Positions 51,158 to 60,321 of a stretch of DNA of 62,330 nt are shown here, piece after piece. The notes below the pieces were generated by a model. It ran no database searches, was not told the DNA's origin, and saw only the letters and a program-made list of their open reading frames with translations. The position numbers were made by a program, and so were the translations under genes. The stretch is from JAKFDK01 sp036676195 (GTDB lineage Bacteria; Bacillota; Sulfobacillia; Symbiobacteriales; ZC4RG38). Numbering within the stretch: the stretch's first letter is position 1; every line of letters begins with the position of its first letter. The stretch spans positions 1 to 62,330 of the forward strand of contig JAKFDK010000061.1 in NCBI GenBank assembly GCA_036676195.1, written 5' to 3'.

Positions 51158-51621
51158 GCGGGAGCGTTCGGGACCGCGGTGAACTCATCGGCGCCGTCTG
51201 GGCCGATCTGTTGCAAGGGTTCTGGGAGGAGCGCGGCACCGGCGCCCGCTACCGGACGGTAGAGGTCGGCGTGCACTGGTTCACGGCGCGGATGGGCGAA
51301 CTAGCTCCCCCCGACGATCCGGCGGCAGCCATGGAGCAGGCCATCACCGTGGTCCGTCAGGAGGGCCTGGTGGAGGAAATCGGATATGAACTGAAGAGCG
51401 ACTTCGCCGATTATGCCGAACTGCGGGTCCGGGGCTGTGCGCTCCATGCCGGCGAGTTGGCCCTGCGGGCGCGGGGGTGTGAGCCGTATGCCTGCGTGTG
51501 TGCCAATGTCGCCATGCACGTCCTGGAAAAGTGTACCAACTTGAGTGCTGAACTGGCACGGGTCAAGGTTACCGACGAAGGCTGCTTGGCCCAGGTCGTG
51601 TTTTTCCGGATGCCTGAATGA
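51154..51621 (+). CDS. Unknown protein with conserved-looking cysteines
   Basis: This 155 aa protein starts at GTG 51154 in a GTGA overlap with the nitroreductase stop. It has six Cys, four of them clustered at residues 109, 114, 116 and 127 (GCEPYACVCANVAMH), plus C95 and C144. The spacing suggests metal or cofactor binding. It has some general resemblance to the V4R (4-vinyl reductase) type of fold, with CALHAGELALRARGC, but I cannot confirm the family. It is co-translated with the nitroreductase, so it may be its partner. Confidence 0.6.
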   Translation: MSGSVRDRGELIGAVWADLLQGFWEERGTGARYRTVEVGVHWFTARMGELAPPDDPAAAMEQAITVVRQEGLVEEIGYELKSDFADYAELRVRGCALHAGELALRARGCEPYACVCANVAMHVLEKCTNLSAELARVKVTDEGCLAQVVFFRMPE

Positions 51622-51663
51622 GTCGACGCCAATATCTGACCGGAAGGGGAGACTTACCTGAAC

Positions 51664-52653
51664 ATGTACGATAACGACAAGAACCTTGTCGGCAAGATGC
51701 TCACCATCAAGCGCGTGCAGGAACTGAACACCAAGGACTATTTTTATCAGTTGCTCAAGGACTTGCCACAGATGGCCGCCATCTACCCGGGGATTGAGGA
51801 TGAGTGCATGCGCGGGGCGATCGATCACCACATTCATGCCTATCCGGATTTTGTCTACCGCACGCAGGACATGATCGAAGTGGCCATTGATGCCGCCCAC
51901 GCCGGTATGCGGGCGGTGGCCTTCAAGGATCACTACAACCTGACGGCCGGTGCTGCCTATCTGACCCAGCGCCATATTGACCACCTCTACAAGACCGGCG
52001 AGATCCCCCACCGGGTAGAGGTCTACGGCGGAGTTGGGCTCAACTTCGCGATCGATCCCTTCATGGTGAAGCAGGCCCTGAAGTACCCCAATATGAAGAT
52101 GATTTGGTTCCCCACCTTCCACTCCGCCGGCTACCTGCGCTCGGCCGGGAAGACCGGTGGTCTGAGCCTGGTCGATGACAACGGTGAGGTGACGCCCGAG
52201 GTCGTCGAGATCTTCGGCATGGCGGCGGAGAAGAAGGTCGGGATCGGCCTGGGCCATACCGACTTTATCGAACTGCTCCCCCTGTGTAAGCAGGCCATGG
52301 AGATGGGCGTGCGCGTGGTCCTCGACCATCCGCTCCTGGAACTGAACAAGCTTACCTTCGACGAAATGGCCCAACTGGCCGAACTGGGCGCTTATGTGGG
52401 TACCTATTGCCAGCCCATGATCCCCAGCCTGTATCAGCCGATCGCCGACCCGAAGGAGACTCCCGAGGCGATCAAGCTGCTGCGTGCGCACCGCTGCATT
52501 ATCGGCAGCGACTTCGGACAGGTCATGCACGTCAAGTCGGTGGAAGGGATCCGCATCTTCATCCGGGCGCTGCTGGCCTATGGCATTACCAAGGAAGAGA
52601 TCGACGTGATGTTCAAGACCAACCCGGCCCGGCTGCTCTACCTCGATGAGTAA
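51664..52653 (+). CDS. Amidohydrolase-like metal-dependent hydrolase (DUF6282-like)
   Basis: This 329 aa protein has the amidohydrolase beta-strand 1 motif HIH (DHHIHAYPD, about residues 54-62), FKDHYNLT, FPTFHSAG, GLGHTDF and a late CIIGSDFGQ Asp, giving ligands for one or two metal ions in a TIM barrel. Relatives are annotated only as DUF6282, without known substrate. Its stop overlaps the start of the CoA-transferase A gene. It may open a ring or remove an amide before CoA activation. Confidence 0.75.
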   Translation: MYDNDKNLVGKMLTIKRVQELNTKDYFYQLLKDLPQMAAIYPGIEDECMRGAIDHHIHAYPDFVYRTQDMIEVAIDAAHAGMRAVAFKDHYNLTAGAAYLTQRHIDHLYKTGEIPHRVEVYGGVGLNFAIDPFMVKQALKYPNMKMIWFPTFHSAGYLRSAGKTGGLSLVDDNGEVTPEVVEIFGMAAEKKVGIGLGHTDFIELLPLCKQAMEMGVRVVLDHPLLELNKLTFDEMAQLAELGAYVGTYCQPMIPSLYQPIADPKETPEAIKLLRAHRCIIGSDFGQVMHVKSVEGIRIFIRALLAYGITKEEIDVMFKTNPARLLYLDE

Positions 52654-53566
52654 GGGGAAGGTGACGACGCTGGCGGAGGCGGTCGCCGGGATTCCGGACG
52701 GCGCCCATATCGGCCTGGGTGGATTTGCCATCACCCGGAACCCCATCGCCTTCACCCACGAAATGATCCGCCAGGGGAAGCGGAATCTGGTGATTTCCCA
52801 GTGTGTCGGCGGCATGGATACAGACCTGCTGGTGGGTGCCGGTGCGGTGCGCAAGCTGATTTACGGCACCGGTTCGCTGGACCGGTTTGGCCCCATGGCG
52901 GCGGTCAATCGCGCCCGTGACGCCGGGTTACTGCAGGCAGAAGCGCTCAGTAGCCTGACCGTGTCCCTGCGGCACCTGGCCGGTGCGCTGGGCATCCCCT
53001 TTATCCCCGCCAAGTCCCTGCTCGGCTCCGACATTCTGCGTGAACTTGAGGCCATAGATCCGCCGCCGGCCCGGGAGATGACCTGCCCGTTCACTGGCGA
53101 AAAGGTGGCGCTCCTGTCGGCGCTGCAACCCGACGTGGCAGTCATTCAGGCCAACGCAGCCGATGCGGATGGCAATACCTTTATTGACGGCCCAACCTGG
53201 GACCTGAAGGAAATGGCCCACGCCGCCAACCGGGTGATCGTCATCACCGAGCGCGTCGTGGGGCCCGAGTATACGGTCGCCCGGGCGGAGGCGACGATGA
53301 TTCCCGGCGTACGGGTCAGTGCGGTGGTCGAGATCCCCTTCGGCGCCTACCCGACAGCGGTTTACCGGGCCTACGATTACGATGCTGAGCACCTGCGTCT
53401 TTATGCCAGCCATAATCGCGATGCCGGCCGCCTGGCGGAGTATATCCGCAAGTACGTGCTGGAAACCCGCGACCACTGGGGTTACCTGGAGCGCTGCGGC
53501 GGCCTGCCGCGCCTGCACGAACTGGGCAGCCATCCGGCACAAACGCTGCACCCGGGGGTGGGCTGA
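52646..53566 (+). CDS. Class I CoA-transferase, subunit A (glutaconate/oxoacid type)
   Basis: This 306 aa protein has the family I N-terminal signature DGAHIGLGGFAITRNPIAF and VISQCVGGMDTDLLVGAG, as in GctA and oxoacid CoA-transferase alpha chains. Subunit A binds CoA and the catalytic Glu lies in subunit B, encoded next. It moves CoA from a donor such as acetyl-CoA to a carboxylic acid. The ATG overlaps the preceding gene's stop. Confidence 0.88.
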   Translation: MSKGKVTTLAEAVAGIPDGAHIGLGGFAITRNPIAFTHEMIRQGKRNLVISQCVGGMDTDLLVGAGAVRKLIYGTGSLDRFGPMAAVNRARDAGLLQAEALSSLTVSLRHLAGALGIPFIPAKSLLGSDILRELEAIDPPPAREMTCPFTGEKVALLSALQPDVAVIQANAADADGNTFIDGPTWDLKEMAHAANRVIVITERVVGPEYTVARAEATMIPGVRVSAVVEIPFGAYPTAVYRAYDYDAEHLRLYASHNRDAGRLAEYIRKYVLETRDHWGYLERCGGLPRLHELGSHPAQTLHPGVG

Positions 53567-53567
53567 G

Positions 53568-54335
53568 ATGAGCGTGCACAAGTTCTCCCCCGGTGAAATG
53601 ATGGCGGTGGCAGCGGCCCGGGAACTGCGGGAAGGCGAAAATGCGCTGATCGGCATCGGGCTGCCGGAAGTCGCGGCCCGGCTGGCCAAGCGCACCCACG
53701 CCCCGAACCTGCGGCTCTTGCTAGAGGTAGGTGTGATCGGGCCCGACCCGGTGGAACCGACCGTCGGCATTGCCGACCCCCGCCTGTGGTACCGGGCGAG
53801 CCGTCTGGGGAGCTACCTGGACGTGCTGGGGATGATTCTGCACCGGGGGTTGATCGACGTCGGCTTCCTGGGGGCGCTGGAGGTCGACCAATACGGGAAT
53901 ATCAATTCCAGCCTGACCGAAGAAAACGGCCGCCGGCGCTACTTCTTCGGCAGCGGCGGTGGCAATGACATTGCCTCGCTGGCCCGCCGGGTGGTGATCA
54001 CCATGCGACACGAGCGGCGCAAGTTCCCGCCGAAGGTCACCTATATCACAAGCCCGGGCCACCTGGAAGGTAACGGCTCCCGGCAGCGGGCCGGCCTGCG
54101 GGGCGGCGGGCCGGTGCGTGTCATCACGGACAAGGCCGTGATGGGCTTTGACCCTGTCGCCGGCCGGATGATCTGTGAATCCATCCATCCGGGCGTTTCT
54201 CCGCAGGAACTGGTGGACGCGACCGGCTTCCCCATTGCCGTGTCTGCGGATACCCCTGTCACACCGTTTCCCGACCCTGAGCAGTTGCGCTTGATCCGGG
54301 ACGAGATCGACCCGGAAGGGCTGTATACCCGCTAA
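53568..54335 (+). CDS. Class I CoA-transferase, subunit B (glutaconate type)
   Basis: This 255 aa protein begins MSVHKFSPGEMMAVAAAREL. Its LLLEVGVIGPDP carries Glu 53, lined up with catalytic Glu54 of glutaconate CoA-transferase GctB, which forms the glutamyl-CoA thioester. GALEVDQYGNINSS and GSGGGNDIASLARRVV are family blocks. The start is one base after the subunit A stop (TGAGATG). Confidence 0.88.
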   Translation: MSVHKFSPGEMMAVAAARELREGENALIGIGLPEVAARLAKRTHAPNLRLLLEVGVIGPDPVEPTVGIADPRLWYRASRLGSYLDVLGMILHRGLIDVGFLGALEVDQYGNINSSLTEENGRRRYFFGSGGGNDIASLARRVVITMRHERRKFPPKVTYITSPGHLEGNGSRQRAGLRGGGPVRVITDKAVMGFDPVAGRMICESIHPGVSPQELVDATGFPIAVSADTPVTPFPDPEQLRLIRDEIDPEGLYTR

Positions 54336-54353
54336 CGAAGAGGAGGTTGTACG

Positions 54354-55385
54354 ATGAAGGTTCGTCGGTTGACTGCTGCGCTTTGGGCCCTGATGGTGGC
54401 TTCACTGGTGGCAGGTTGTGGCACCGGTTCTCCTGCGGGAGGGCAGCAATCGGCACCGCAGAGTGCGCAAACTGCGGCACCGCAGAATACGCAACCGGCC
54501 GCGCCTCCGGCCGGCCAGCCGGTCACACTGCGGCTGGGGGTGATGGCCGTTTCCGACTGTATCCAGGCCTTCATCGCCGATGACCAGGGCATCTTCAAGG
54601 AGCAGGGTCTTGATGTCAAGCTTCAGACCATGAAGGGCGGCGCCGAAATCGCCCCCGCCGTGGCCGGCGGCAGCCTGGAGGCGGGCTGGAGCAACATGGT
54701 CTCCATTGCCCTGGCCCATGAGCGTAACCTTGACTTCGTTTTCTTCTCCCCCGGCATGGTGGAAAAACAGGGCAACCGCGTCCACCGGATCATGGTGGCC
54801 AAGAACTCCCCGGTGAAAAGCCTGAAGGATCTGGAGGGCAAGATCGTCGCCGTCAATACCCTGGACAATATCCCCTACGTGGCGTTTTCCAGCACCTTGC
54901 AGAAGGCAGGGACGGACCTGAAGAAGGTCCAGTTCGTGGAGATTCCGTTCCCGAACATGCTGGCTGCCCTCAAGGAGGGCAAGGTGCAGGGTGCCATCGT
55001 CCCGGAGCCATTCGGGACCGCCGGCCTGACTGAAGACTCCGTCCGCGTCCTTGACGACCAGCCCTTTGCCGCCTTTGGCGAGCGGGCCTTCGTGGCCAGT
55101 TGGTTCGCATCGGAGAAGTGGCTGAAGGCCAACCCGGACGTGGCCCAGCGGTTTGTCACTGCCATCCGTAAAGCGAACGCCTACCTCGCCAAGAATCCGA
55201 CCGAGGCCCGCAAGATCATGCTCAAGTACATCAAGCTTGATGAGGCCATGGCCAGTAAGATCGCCCTGGGCGCTTTTGACGATCAGGTGCAACCCGCGGA
55301 CCTGCAGCCGGTCATCGATTCCGCCGTCGCGCTCGGCGTGCTCAAGCAGGGCTTTGCGGCCAGTGAGATCCTGCGGGTGCAGTGA
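54354..55385 (+). CDS. ABC transporter substrate-binding lipoprotein (SsuA/NMT1 type)
   Basis: This 343 aa protein has a signal peptide with lipobox VAGC, a Gln/Pro/Ala-rich linker and an NMT1/SsuA-type binding fold (VTLRLGVMAVSDCIQAFIA, FKEQGLDVKLQTMKGG, GALEAGW-like GGSLEAGWSNMVS). Members of the family bind sulfonates, thiamine precursors, nitrate or aromatic acids. It begins the ABC part of the operon; the permeases and ATPase follow. The ligand is probably the operon's substrate acid. Confidence 0.88.
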   Translation: MKVRRLTAALWALMVASLVAGCGTGSPAGGQQSAPQSAQTAAPQNTQPAAPPAGQPVTLRLGVMAVSDCIQAFIADDQGIFKEQGLDVKLQTMKGGAEIAPAVAGGSLEAGWSNMVSIALAHERNLDFVFFSPGMVEKQGNRVHRIMVAKNSPVKSLKDLEGKIVAVNTLDNIPYVAFSSTLQKAGTDLKKVQFVEIPFPNMLAALKEGKVQGAIVPEPFGTAGLTEDSVRVLDDQPFAAFGERAFVASWFASEKWLKANPDVAQRFVTAIRKANAYLAKNPTEARKIMLKYIKLDEAMASKIALGAFDDQVQPADLQPVIDSAVALGVLKQGFAASEILRVQ

Positions 55386-55418
55386 TACCTCCGGTCTGGG
55401 CGGAAGAAGGGTTCACGC

Positions 55419-56189
55419 ATGCGTTACCCCCGGTTGGGACCACTGCTCGGTGTAGCCAGCGTCCTGGCAGCCATTGCCCTGTGGGAGCTGACGATCCGTT
55501 TCGGGTTGCTGGACGCGAACTACTTTCCGCCGGTTTCCCGAATCGTACCGGCCCTGGGTAGCGAGTTTCGCCTGGGTGAAATGGTTGGTCACCTGACAGC
55601 CACCCTGGTTAACTGGCTGCGGGGGTTTGCCCTGGCTGCGCTGGTGGGCGTTGTCGGCGGCGTAATCCTGGGTGCCACGGCGCCCCTTTACGCCGCCACC
55701 CGCGTCACATTCGAGTTCCTGCGCCCCATTCCGTCGGCAGCCATCATCCCGGTGGCTATTCTGCTCCTGGGTATTGACGACGCCATGCGGACCGCGGTGG
55801 TGTTCTACTCCACGTTGTGGCCGGTGCTCTTCAACACCGTCTACGGCATCCGGGCTGTGGAGCCGGGGTGGGTGGATGCGGCCCGCACCTTCGGGTTTTC
55901 CCGCCACGACATTCTCTTCCGGGTGATGTTGCCCGGCGCCCTTCCCTACGTCACCACCGGCCTGCGGGTGGGAGCCGGCATCGCTCTGGTGGTCGCCATC
56001 ACCAGCGAAATGATTACAGGTGCGGGCGGACTCGGCTTCTACGTCAGCATGATGGAGCAGTCCATGCGGGTTCCGGAGATGTACGGCGGGATCCTGCTGA
56101 CCGGGGTCCTCGGTTATGGGCTCAATAACGCCTTCCTGTATGTAGAGCACCGTTTCGTGGGCTGGCACCGGCGCAGTTCCGGCGACTAG
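55419..56189 (+). CDS. ABC transporter permease (SsuC/TauC type), 1
   Basis: This 256 aa permease has six hydrophobic helices and the coupling EAA-like loop VEPGWVDAARTFGFSRHDI. It resembles SsuC/TauC. It is followed by a second, similar permease. Its ATG has GAAGAAGGG upstream. Confidence 0.88.
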   Translation: MRYPRLGPLLGVASVLAAIALWELTIRFGLLDANYFPPVSRIVPALGSEFRLGEMVGHLTATLVNWLRGFALAALVGVVGGVILGATAPLYAATRVTFEFLRPIPSAAIIPVAILLLGIDDAMRTAVVFYSTLWPVLFNTVYGIRAVEPGWVDAARTFGFSRHDILFRVMLPGALPYVTTGLRVGAGIALVVAITSEMITGAGGLGFYVSMMEQSMRVPEMYGGILLTGVLGYGLNNAFLYVEHRFVGWHRRSSGD

Positions 56190-56228
56190 GCTCAGCCCAT
56201 TATCACCACTGGCAATGGGGGAAGAGGC

Positions 56229-57011
56229 GTGTATAAACGGCTTGTCCATGTGCATGGGGTTGACCTGTCCGGTTGGATCGTGCTGGCGGCTCTTGTGGGG
56301 GCCTGGCAGGTGATCACCCTGTGGTACAGGAGCACCTTCTTTCCCCCGCCGTCTCTGGTACTGAACGCCCTGGTGGACCAGTTACTCACCCCGGCGATCC
56401 TGACCGATCATCTGCTGCCCAGCCTGGGCCGGGTGCTGGGGGGCTTTCTGGGAGCCACCGCCACCGGGATCCTGTTCGGGGTCCTGATCGGCTACTGGCG
56501 CCCGGTTCGGGATGCCCTGGATCCCATCGTACAGTTCCTGCGTTCCATTCCGGCGCCGGTCGTCATCCCCATGGCGATCATGATCCTGGGCATCGGCAAC
56601 GCCGCCAAGACGGCCGTGATCATCTTCGGTGCGTGCCCGCCGGTGCTGCTCAACGCCATCGACGGTACCCGCCATGTCAGCAGCCTGCTGAAGGATACGG
56701 CCCGGGTGTTTCAGCGCACACCCCTGGAGATCGTCCGGGAGGTAGTTCTGCTGGCTGCACTGCCGCAAGTCTTTGCCGGGCTGCGGGTGAGTTTGCCCAT
56801 CGCACTGGTGCTGATGGTCGTTTCCGAGATGGTAGCCAGCACCAATGGGCTGGGGTATTTCATCCTGCGGGCCCAGCGTACGTTTCGTGTTCCCGAGATG
56901 TATGCCGGCATCGTGCTCCTGGGAACCCTGGGCTATTTCCTCAACGCGGGCTTCATGACCATCGAACGGTGGGTATTGCGGTGGCACTTCGGATATCAAC
57001 AAAAGCGCTAA
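56229..57011 (+). CDS. ABC transporter permease (SsuC/TauC type), 2
   Basis: This 260 aa permease has six helices and coupling loop LLKDTARVFQRTPLEIVREV. It is a paralogue of the preceding permease, so the transporter uses a heterodimeric channel, whereas SsuC/TauC systems usually have one permease gene. It starts at GTG 56229, with GGGGGAAGAGG upstream. Confidence 0.88.
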   Translation: MYKRLVHVHGVDLSGWIVLAALVGAWQVITLWYRSTFFPPPSLVLNALVDQLLTPAILTDHLLPSLGRVLGGFLGATATGILFGVLIGYWRPVRDALDPIVQFLRSIPAPVVIPMAIMILGIGNAAKTAVIIFGACPPVLLNAIDGTRHVSSLLKDTARVFQRTPLEIVREVVLLAALPQVFAGLRVSLPIALVLMVVSEMVASTNGLGYFILRAQRTFRVPEMYAGIVLLGTLGYFLNAGFMTIERWVLRWHFGYQQKR

Positions 57012-57023
57012 GGAGGGATGCAG

Positions 57024-57818
57024 GTGCTGAAGGTCGAGCAACTTCGAAAGCAGTATGCCGGCCGCGAGAAAGTTGCCATTGAAGACGTGACCTTCCGGGT
57101 GTCGCCCGGGGAGTTTGTCTCGATTGTAGGCCCTTCCGGTGCGGGCAAAACGACCCTTCTGCGCTGTATTGCCGGCCTCCACCCGCCTACCCTCGGTACC
57201 GTGACGGTGGCCGGGCATACGGTGCACAGTCCGCCGCCGGAGATGGCAGTGGTCTTTCAGGACTATACCCGTTCCCTGTTCCCCTGGATGAGCATCCGGA
57301 ATAACGTGCTCTTCGCCCTGAAAAAGCGGCGGGACATTCCGGAGGCCCGCAAGGAGTCCCTTTCGCACGAGATGTTGGCGGCAGTGGGGCTGAAAGGTTT
57401 CGAGCGCTATTACCCGTGGGAACTGTCGGGGGGCATGCAGCAGCGGGTCGCCATTGCCCGGGCCCTGGCGTACCAGCCCCGTGTGCTGCTCATGGACGAG
57501 CCGTTCGCATCGGTGGATGCGCAGACGCGGGCCGAGTTGGAAGACCTGCTGCTCGAGTTGTGGCAGCGATACTCCATCACCGTGCTCTTTGTAACCCATG
57601 ACATCGACGAGGCGGTTTACCTCTCAGACCGGGTAGTCGTTTTGACCACGTCGCCGGCCCGCGTGCACCGGGAGCTGACTGTCCCCCTCCCCCGTCCCCG
57701 GGACCAGATGAGCACCCGGGCCCATCACGATTTCCATTGGCTGCGCGCGCTGATCTTCCGCTCCATTCGCGGGGAGCAGCCCGGCGCCGACGGCAACCAT
57801 CTGGCGGCGGCAACCTGA
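57024..57818 (+). CDS. ABC transporter ATPase (SsuB/TauB type)
   Basis: This 264 aa ATPase has Walker A GPSGAGKTTLLRCIAGLHPP, signature LSGGMQQRVAIARALAYQP, Walker B LLMDEPFASVDAQ and switch His in VLFVTHDIDEAVYL, as in SsuB/TauB. I prefer GTG 57024 since the AGGAGGG site directly abuts ATG 57018. It powers the two permeases before it. Confidence 0.9.
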   Translation: MLKVEQLRKQYAGREKVAIEDVTFRVSPGEFVSIVGPSGAGKTTLLRCIAGLHPPTLGTVTVAGHTVHSPPPEMAVVFQDYTRSLFPWMSIRNNVLFALKKRRDIPEARKESLSHEMLAAVGLKGFERYYPWELSGGMQQRVAIARALAYQPRVLLMDEPFASVDAQTRAELEDLLLELWQRYSITVLFVTHDIDEAVYLSDRVVVLTTSPARVHRELTVPLPRPRDQMSTRAHHDFHWLRALIFRSIRGEQPGADGNHLAAAT

Positions 57819-57853
57819 GCCCCAAAGCACCGGCTCCGATCGGGGGAACAACC

Positions 57854-59062
57854 ATGAACGCCAACCAACCGCTGGCAGGCATCCGCGTACTGGACTTGAC
57901 ACGCAATGTCGCCGGGCCCTACGCCTCCATGATCCTGGCCGACCTCGGGGCCACCGTAATCAAGGTGGAACACCCGGACCGGGGCGATGACACCCGGCAC
58001 TGGGGGCCCCCGTTCCTGGAGCAGGAGAGTCCCGTGTTCCTGGCGCTCAACCGGAATAAGGAGAGCATTACCCTCGACCTGGCGCAGCCGGAAGCGAGGG
58101 AGATTGCCGCCAGGTTGGTGCGCACTGCCGATGTCCTGCTGGAAAGTTTCCGCCCCGGCGCTCTGGACAAGCTCGGATATGGTCCCGAGTGGGCTCAGGC
58201 CCTGAACCCGGCACTGATCTATAGCCGCATCACCAGTTACGGTCATGCGGGCCCGCTCCGGGACCGGCCGGGGTACGACCCCCTGATGCAGGCCTTTGCC
58301 GGCCTCATGCGCGTCACCGGCGAGGAGGGGCGCCCCCCGGTACGGGTGGGCTTTTCCGTCATCGATATGGGGACCGGCATGTGGGCGGCCCTGGCCATTC
58401 TGGCCGCCCTGTACCGGCGCCGGTCCACGGGGCAGGGGGAGCGGATCATCACCTCCCTGTACGAAACGGCTCTGGCCTGGGCCATGGTCCCGCTGGCCAC
58501 GTTCATGGTTTCCGGGGAAGAACCCCGGCTCTGGGGCTCCGCCATGGGCACCGTGGTGCCGAACCGGGCCTTCCCGACCCGGGATGGGTACCTGGTGATC
58601 TCCATTGGCAACGACAAGCTCTTCCAGCGCTTCTGCCTGGCGCTCGGTCACCCGGAATGGGCAGAGGATGCCCGTTTCCGTTATAACCCGGACCGGGTGC
58701 AGCACCGGGACATGCTGGATGACCTGATCACCGCCATCACCCAGGGGTGGTCAAAGGGCGAACTGGCGGAACGACTGGTGCGGGAGGGGGTTCCCTGCAA
58801 CCCGGTGCGCACCCTGGCGGAGGTCGCCGCCGATGAGCAGGCCGCCGCCCTCGGGGTCTTTCAGCAACCGCCGGACGGACCGTTCAGCAGCCTCCCCCTG
58901 GTCTCACTGCCGCTGATCACAGCGGACGGCCGCGCCGCCGTGCGCATGGCCGCCCCCGGCCTGGGCCAGCACAACGTGGACGTATTACGGCGCCTGGGCT
59001 ACGCAGAGGAAGAGATCGCCCGTCTGCTGCGCTCACCGGCCATGAGTCCCGGGACTGGCTGA
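57854..59062 (+). CDS. Family III (CaiB/BaiF) CoA-transferase
   Basis: This 402 aa protein begins MNANQPLAGIRVLDLTRNVA and has PYASMILADLGATVIKVEHP, LNRNKESITLDLAQPE and GYGPEWAQALNPALIYSRIT, diagnostic of family III. The catalytic Asp should be in RPGYDPLMQAFAG. Members include formyl-CoA, itaconate (Ict) and mesaconyl-CoA (Mct) transferases. It gives the operon a second way to attach CoA. The frame is open earlier, but ATG 57854 with GGGGGAACAACC before it matches the family start. Confidence 0.88.
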   Translation: MNANQPLAGIRVLDLTRNVAGPYASMILADLGATVIKVEHPDRGDDTRHWGPPFLEQESPVFLALNRNKESITLDLAQPEAREIAARLVRTADVLLESFRPGALDKLGYGPEWAQALNPALIYSRITSYGHAGPLRDRPGYDPLMQAFAGLMRVTGEEGRPPVRVGFSVIDMGTGMWAALAILAALYRRRSTGQGERIITSLYETALAWAMVPLATFMVSGEEPRLWGSAMGTVVPNRAFPTRDGYLVISIGNDKLFQRFCLALGHPEWAEDARFRYNPDRVQHRDMLDDLITAITQGWSKGELAERLVREGVPCNPVRTLAEVAADEQAAALGVFQQPPDGPFSSLPLVSLPLITADGRAAVRMAAPGLGQHNVDVLRRLGYAEEEIARLLRSPAMSPGTG

Positions 59063-59112
59063 TTTGGCGCCATCCGCCACCGATCTAATCGTACTGTGGG
59101 AGCGATCGGCTT

Positions 59113-60273
59113 ATGGACATCACTCTGAACGACCAGCAGAAGGATCTGCAAGCGGCCATTCAGGAGCTATGTAAGCGGTTTCCGCCCGCTTATTGGGGAG
59201 AACTCGATGAGAAGCGGGCGTACCCGGAGGCATTTGTGCAGGAGCTTACAGACGCTGGCTGGCTGGGCATGCAGGTACCCGAGGAATACGGCGGTTTAGG
59301 CCTGGGTGTGACCGAGGCGGCACTGGTCCTGCGGGAAATCAACCGTTCCGGCGGCAATGCCACGGCGTGCCACGCCCAGATGTATACCATGGGCACCCTC
59401 CTCCGCCACGGGTCGGCAGAACAGAAACAGCGCTTCCTGCCGGCTCTGGCCCGGGGGGAGCTGCGCCTGCAGTCCTTCGCCGTTACCGAGCCCGACGCCG
59501 GTACGGATACAACCCGGATCCGCACGGTTGCGGAGCGGAAGGGCGACCGGTACATCCTCACGGGCCAGAAGATCTTTATCTCCCGGGCACAACATTCGGA
59601 CCTGATGCTGGTGATCTGCCGTACCACCCCCCGCGACCAGGTCGCCAACAAGACTGACGGCATGACACTGCTCCTGGTCGACATGCGTACCGCCGGCGAC
59701 AAGCTGCGGTTACAGCCGATTCGGACGATGGTGAATCACGAGACCAATGAGGTGTTTTTTGACGGCCTTGAGGTGCCGGTGGAGAACCGGATCGGCGAGG
59801 AAGGGAAGGGGTTCCGCTGCCTGATCAGCGGCGTAAACTCCGAGCGCGTCCTGGTGGCGTCCGAGGCGATCGGGGATGGTTTGTACTTTATCGACAACGC
59901 CCGGCGCTATGCCTGCGAGCGGGTGGTGTTTGACCGGCCTATCGGTCAGAATCAGGGGATCCAATTCCCGATTGCCAAGGCTTACATGTCCGTCCAGGCT
60001 GCTAACCTGGTGGTCTTCCGGGCCGCCGCGCTGTACGACCGGAACCTGCCCTGCGGCGAGGAAGCCAATATGGCCAAGTATCTGGCGTCAGAAGCAGCCT
60101 GGGAAGCAGCCAACGCAGCCATGAATACTTACGGCGGCTACGGTTTTGCCGTGGAGTACGGCATCGAACGGAAGTTCAGGGAGACCCGGTTGTACACCAT
60201 TGCCCCCATCAGCAACAACCTGATCCTCAGCTTCATCGGCCAGCACGTGCTGCAGATGCCCCGTTCCTACTAA
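59113..60273 (+). CDS. Acyl-CoA dehydrogenase
   Basis: This 386 aa flavoprotein has the family N-terminus (MDITLNDQQKDLQAAIQEL), FAVTEPDAGTDTTRIRTVAE and MNTYGGYGFAVEYGIERKF. The C-terminal position that holds catalytic Glu in medium-chain enzymes reads TIAPISNN here, without it. A Glu in SGVNSERVLVASE lies where isovaleryl-CoA dehydrogenase has its base, so the reaction can still occur. It would introduce a 2,3 double bond, for example methylsuccinyl-CoA to mesaconyl-CoA. Confidence 0.88.
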   Translation: MDITLNDQQKDLQAAIQELCKRFPPAYWGELDEKRAYPEAFVQELTDAGWLGMQVPEEYGGLGLGVTEAALVLREINRSGGNATACHAQMYTMGTLLRHGSAEQKQRFLPALARGELRLQSFAVTEPDAGTDTTRIRTVAERKGDRYILTGQKIFISRAQHSDLMLVICRTTPRDQVANKTDGMTLLLVDMRTAGDKLRLQPIRTMVNHETNEVFFDGLEVPVENRIGEEGKGFRCLISGVNSERVLVASEAIGDGLYFIDNARRYACERVVFDRPIGQNQGIQFPIAKAYMSVQAANLVVFRAAALYDRNLPCGEEANMAKYLASEAAWEAANAAMNTYGGYGFAVEYGIERKFRETRLYTIAPISNNLILSFIGQHVLQMPRSY

Positions 60274-60321
60274 GTCCGGGCCTGTGCATTCGCACCCTGA
60301 AACGCGACGGAGGTATCTATA

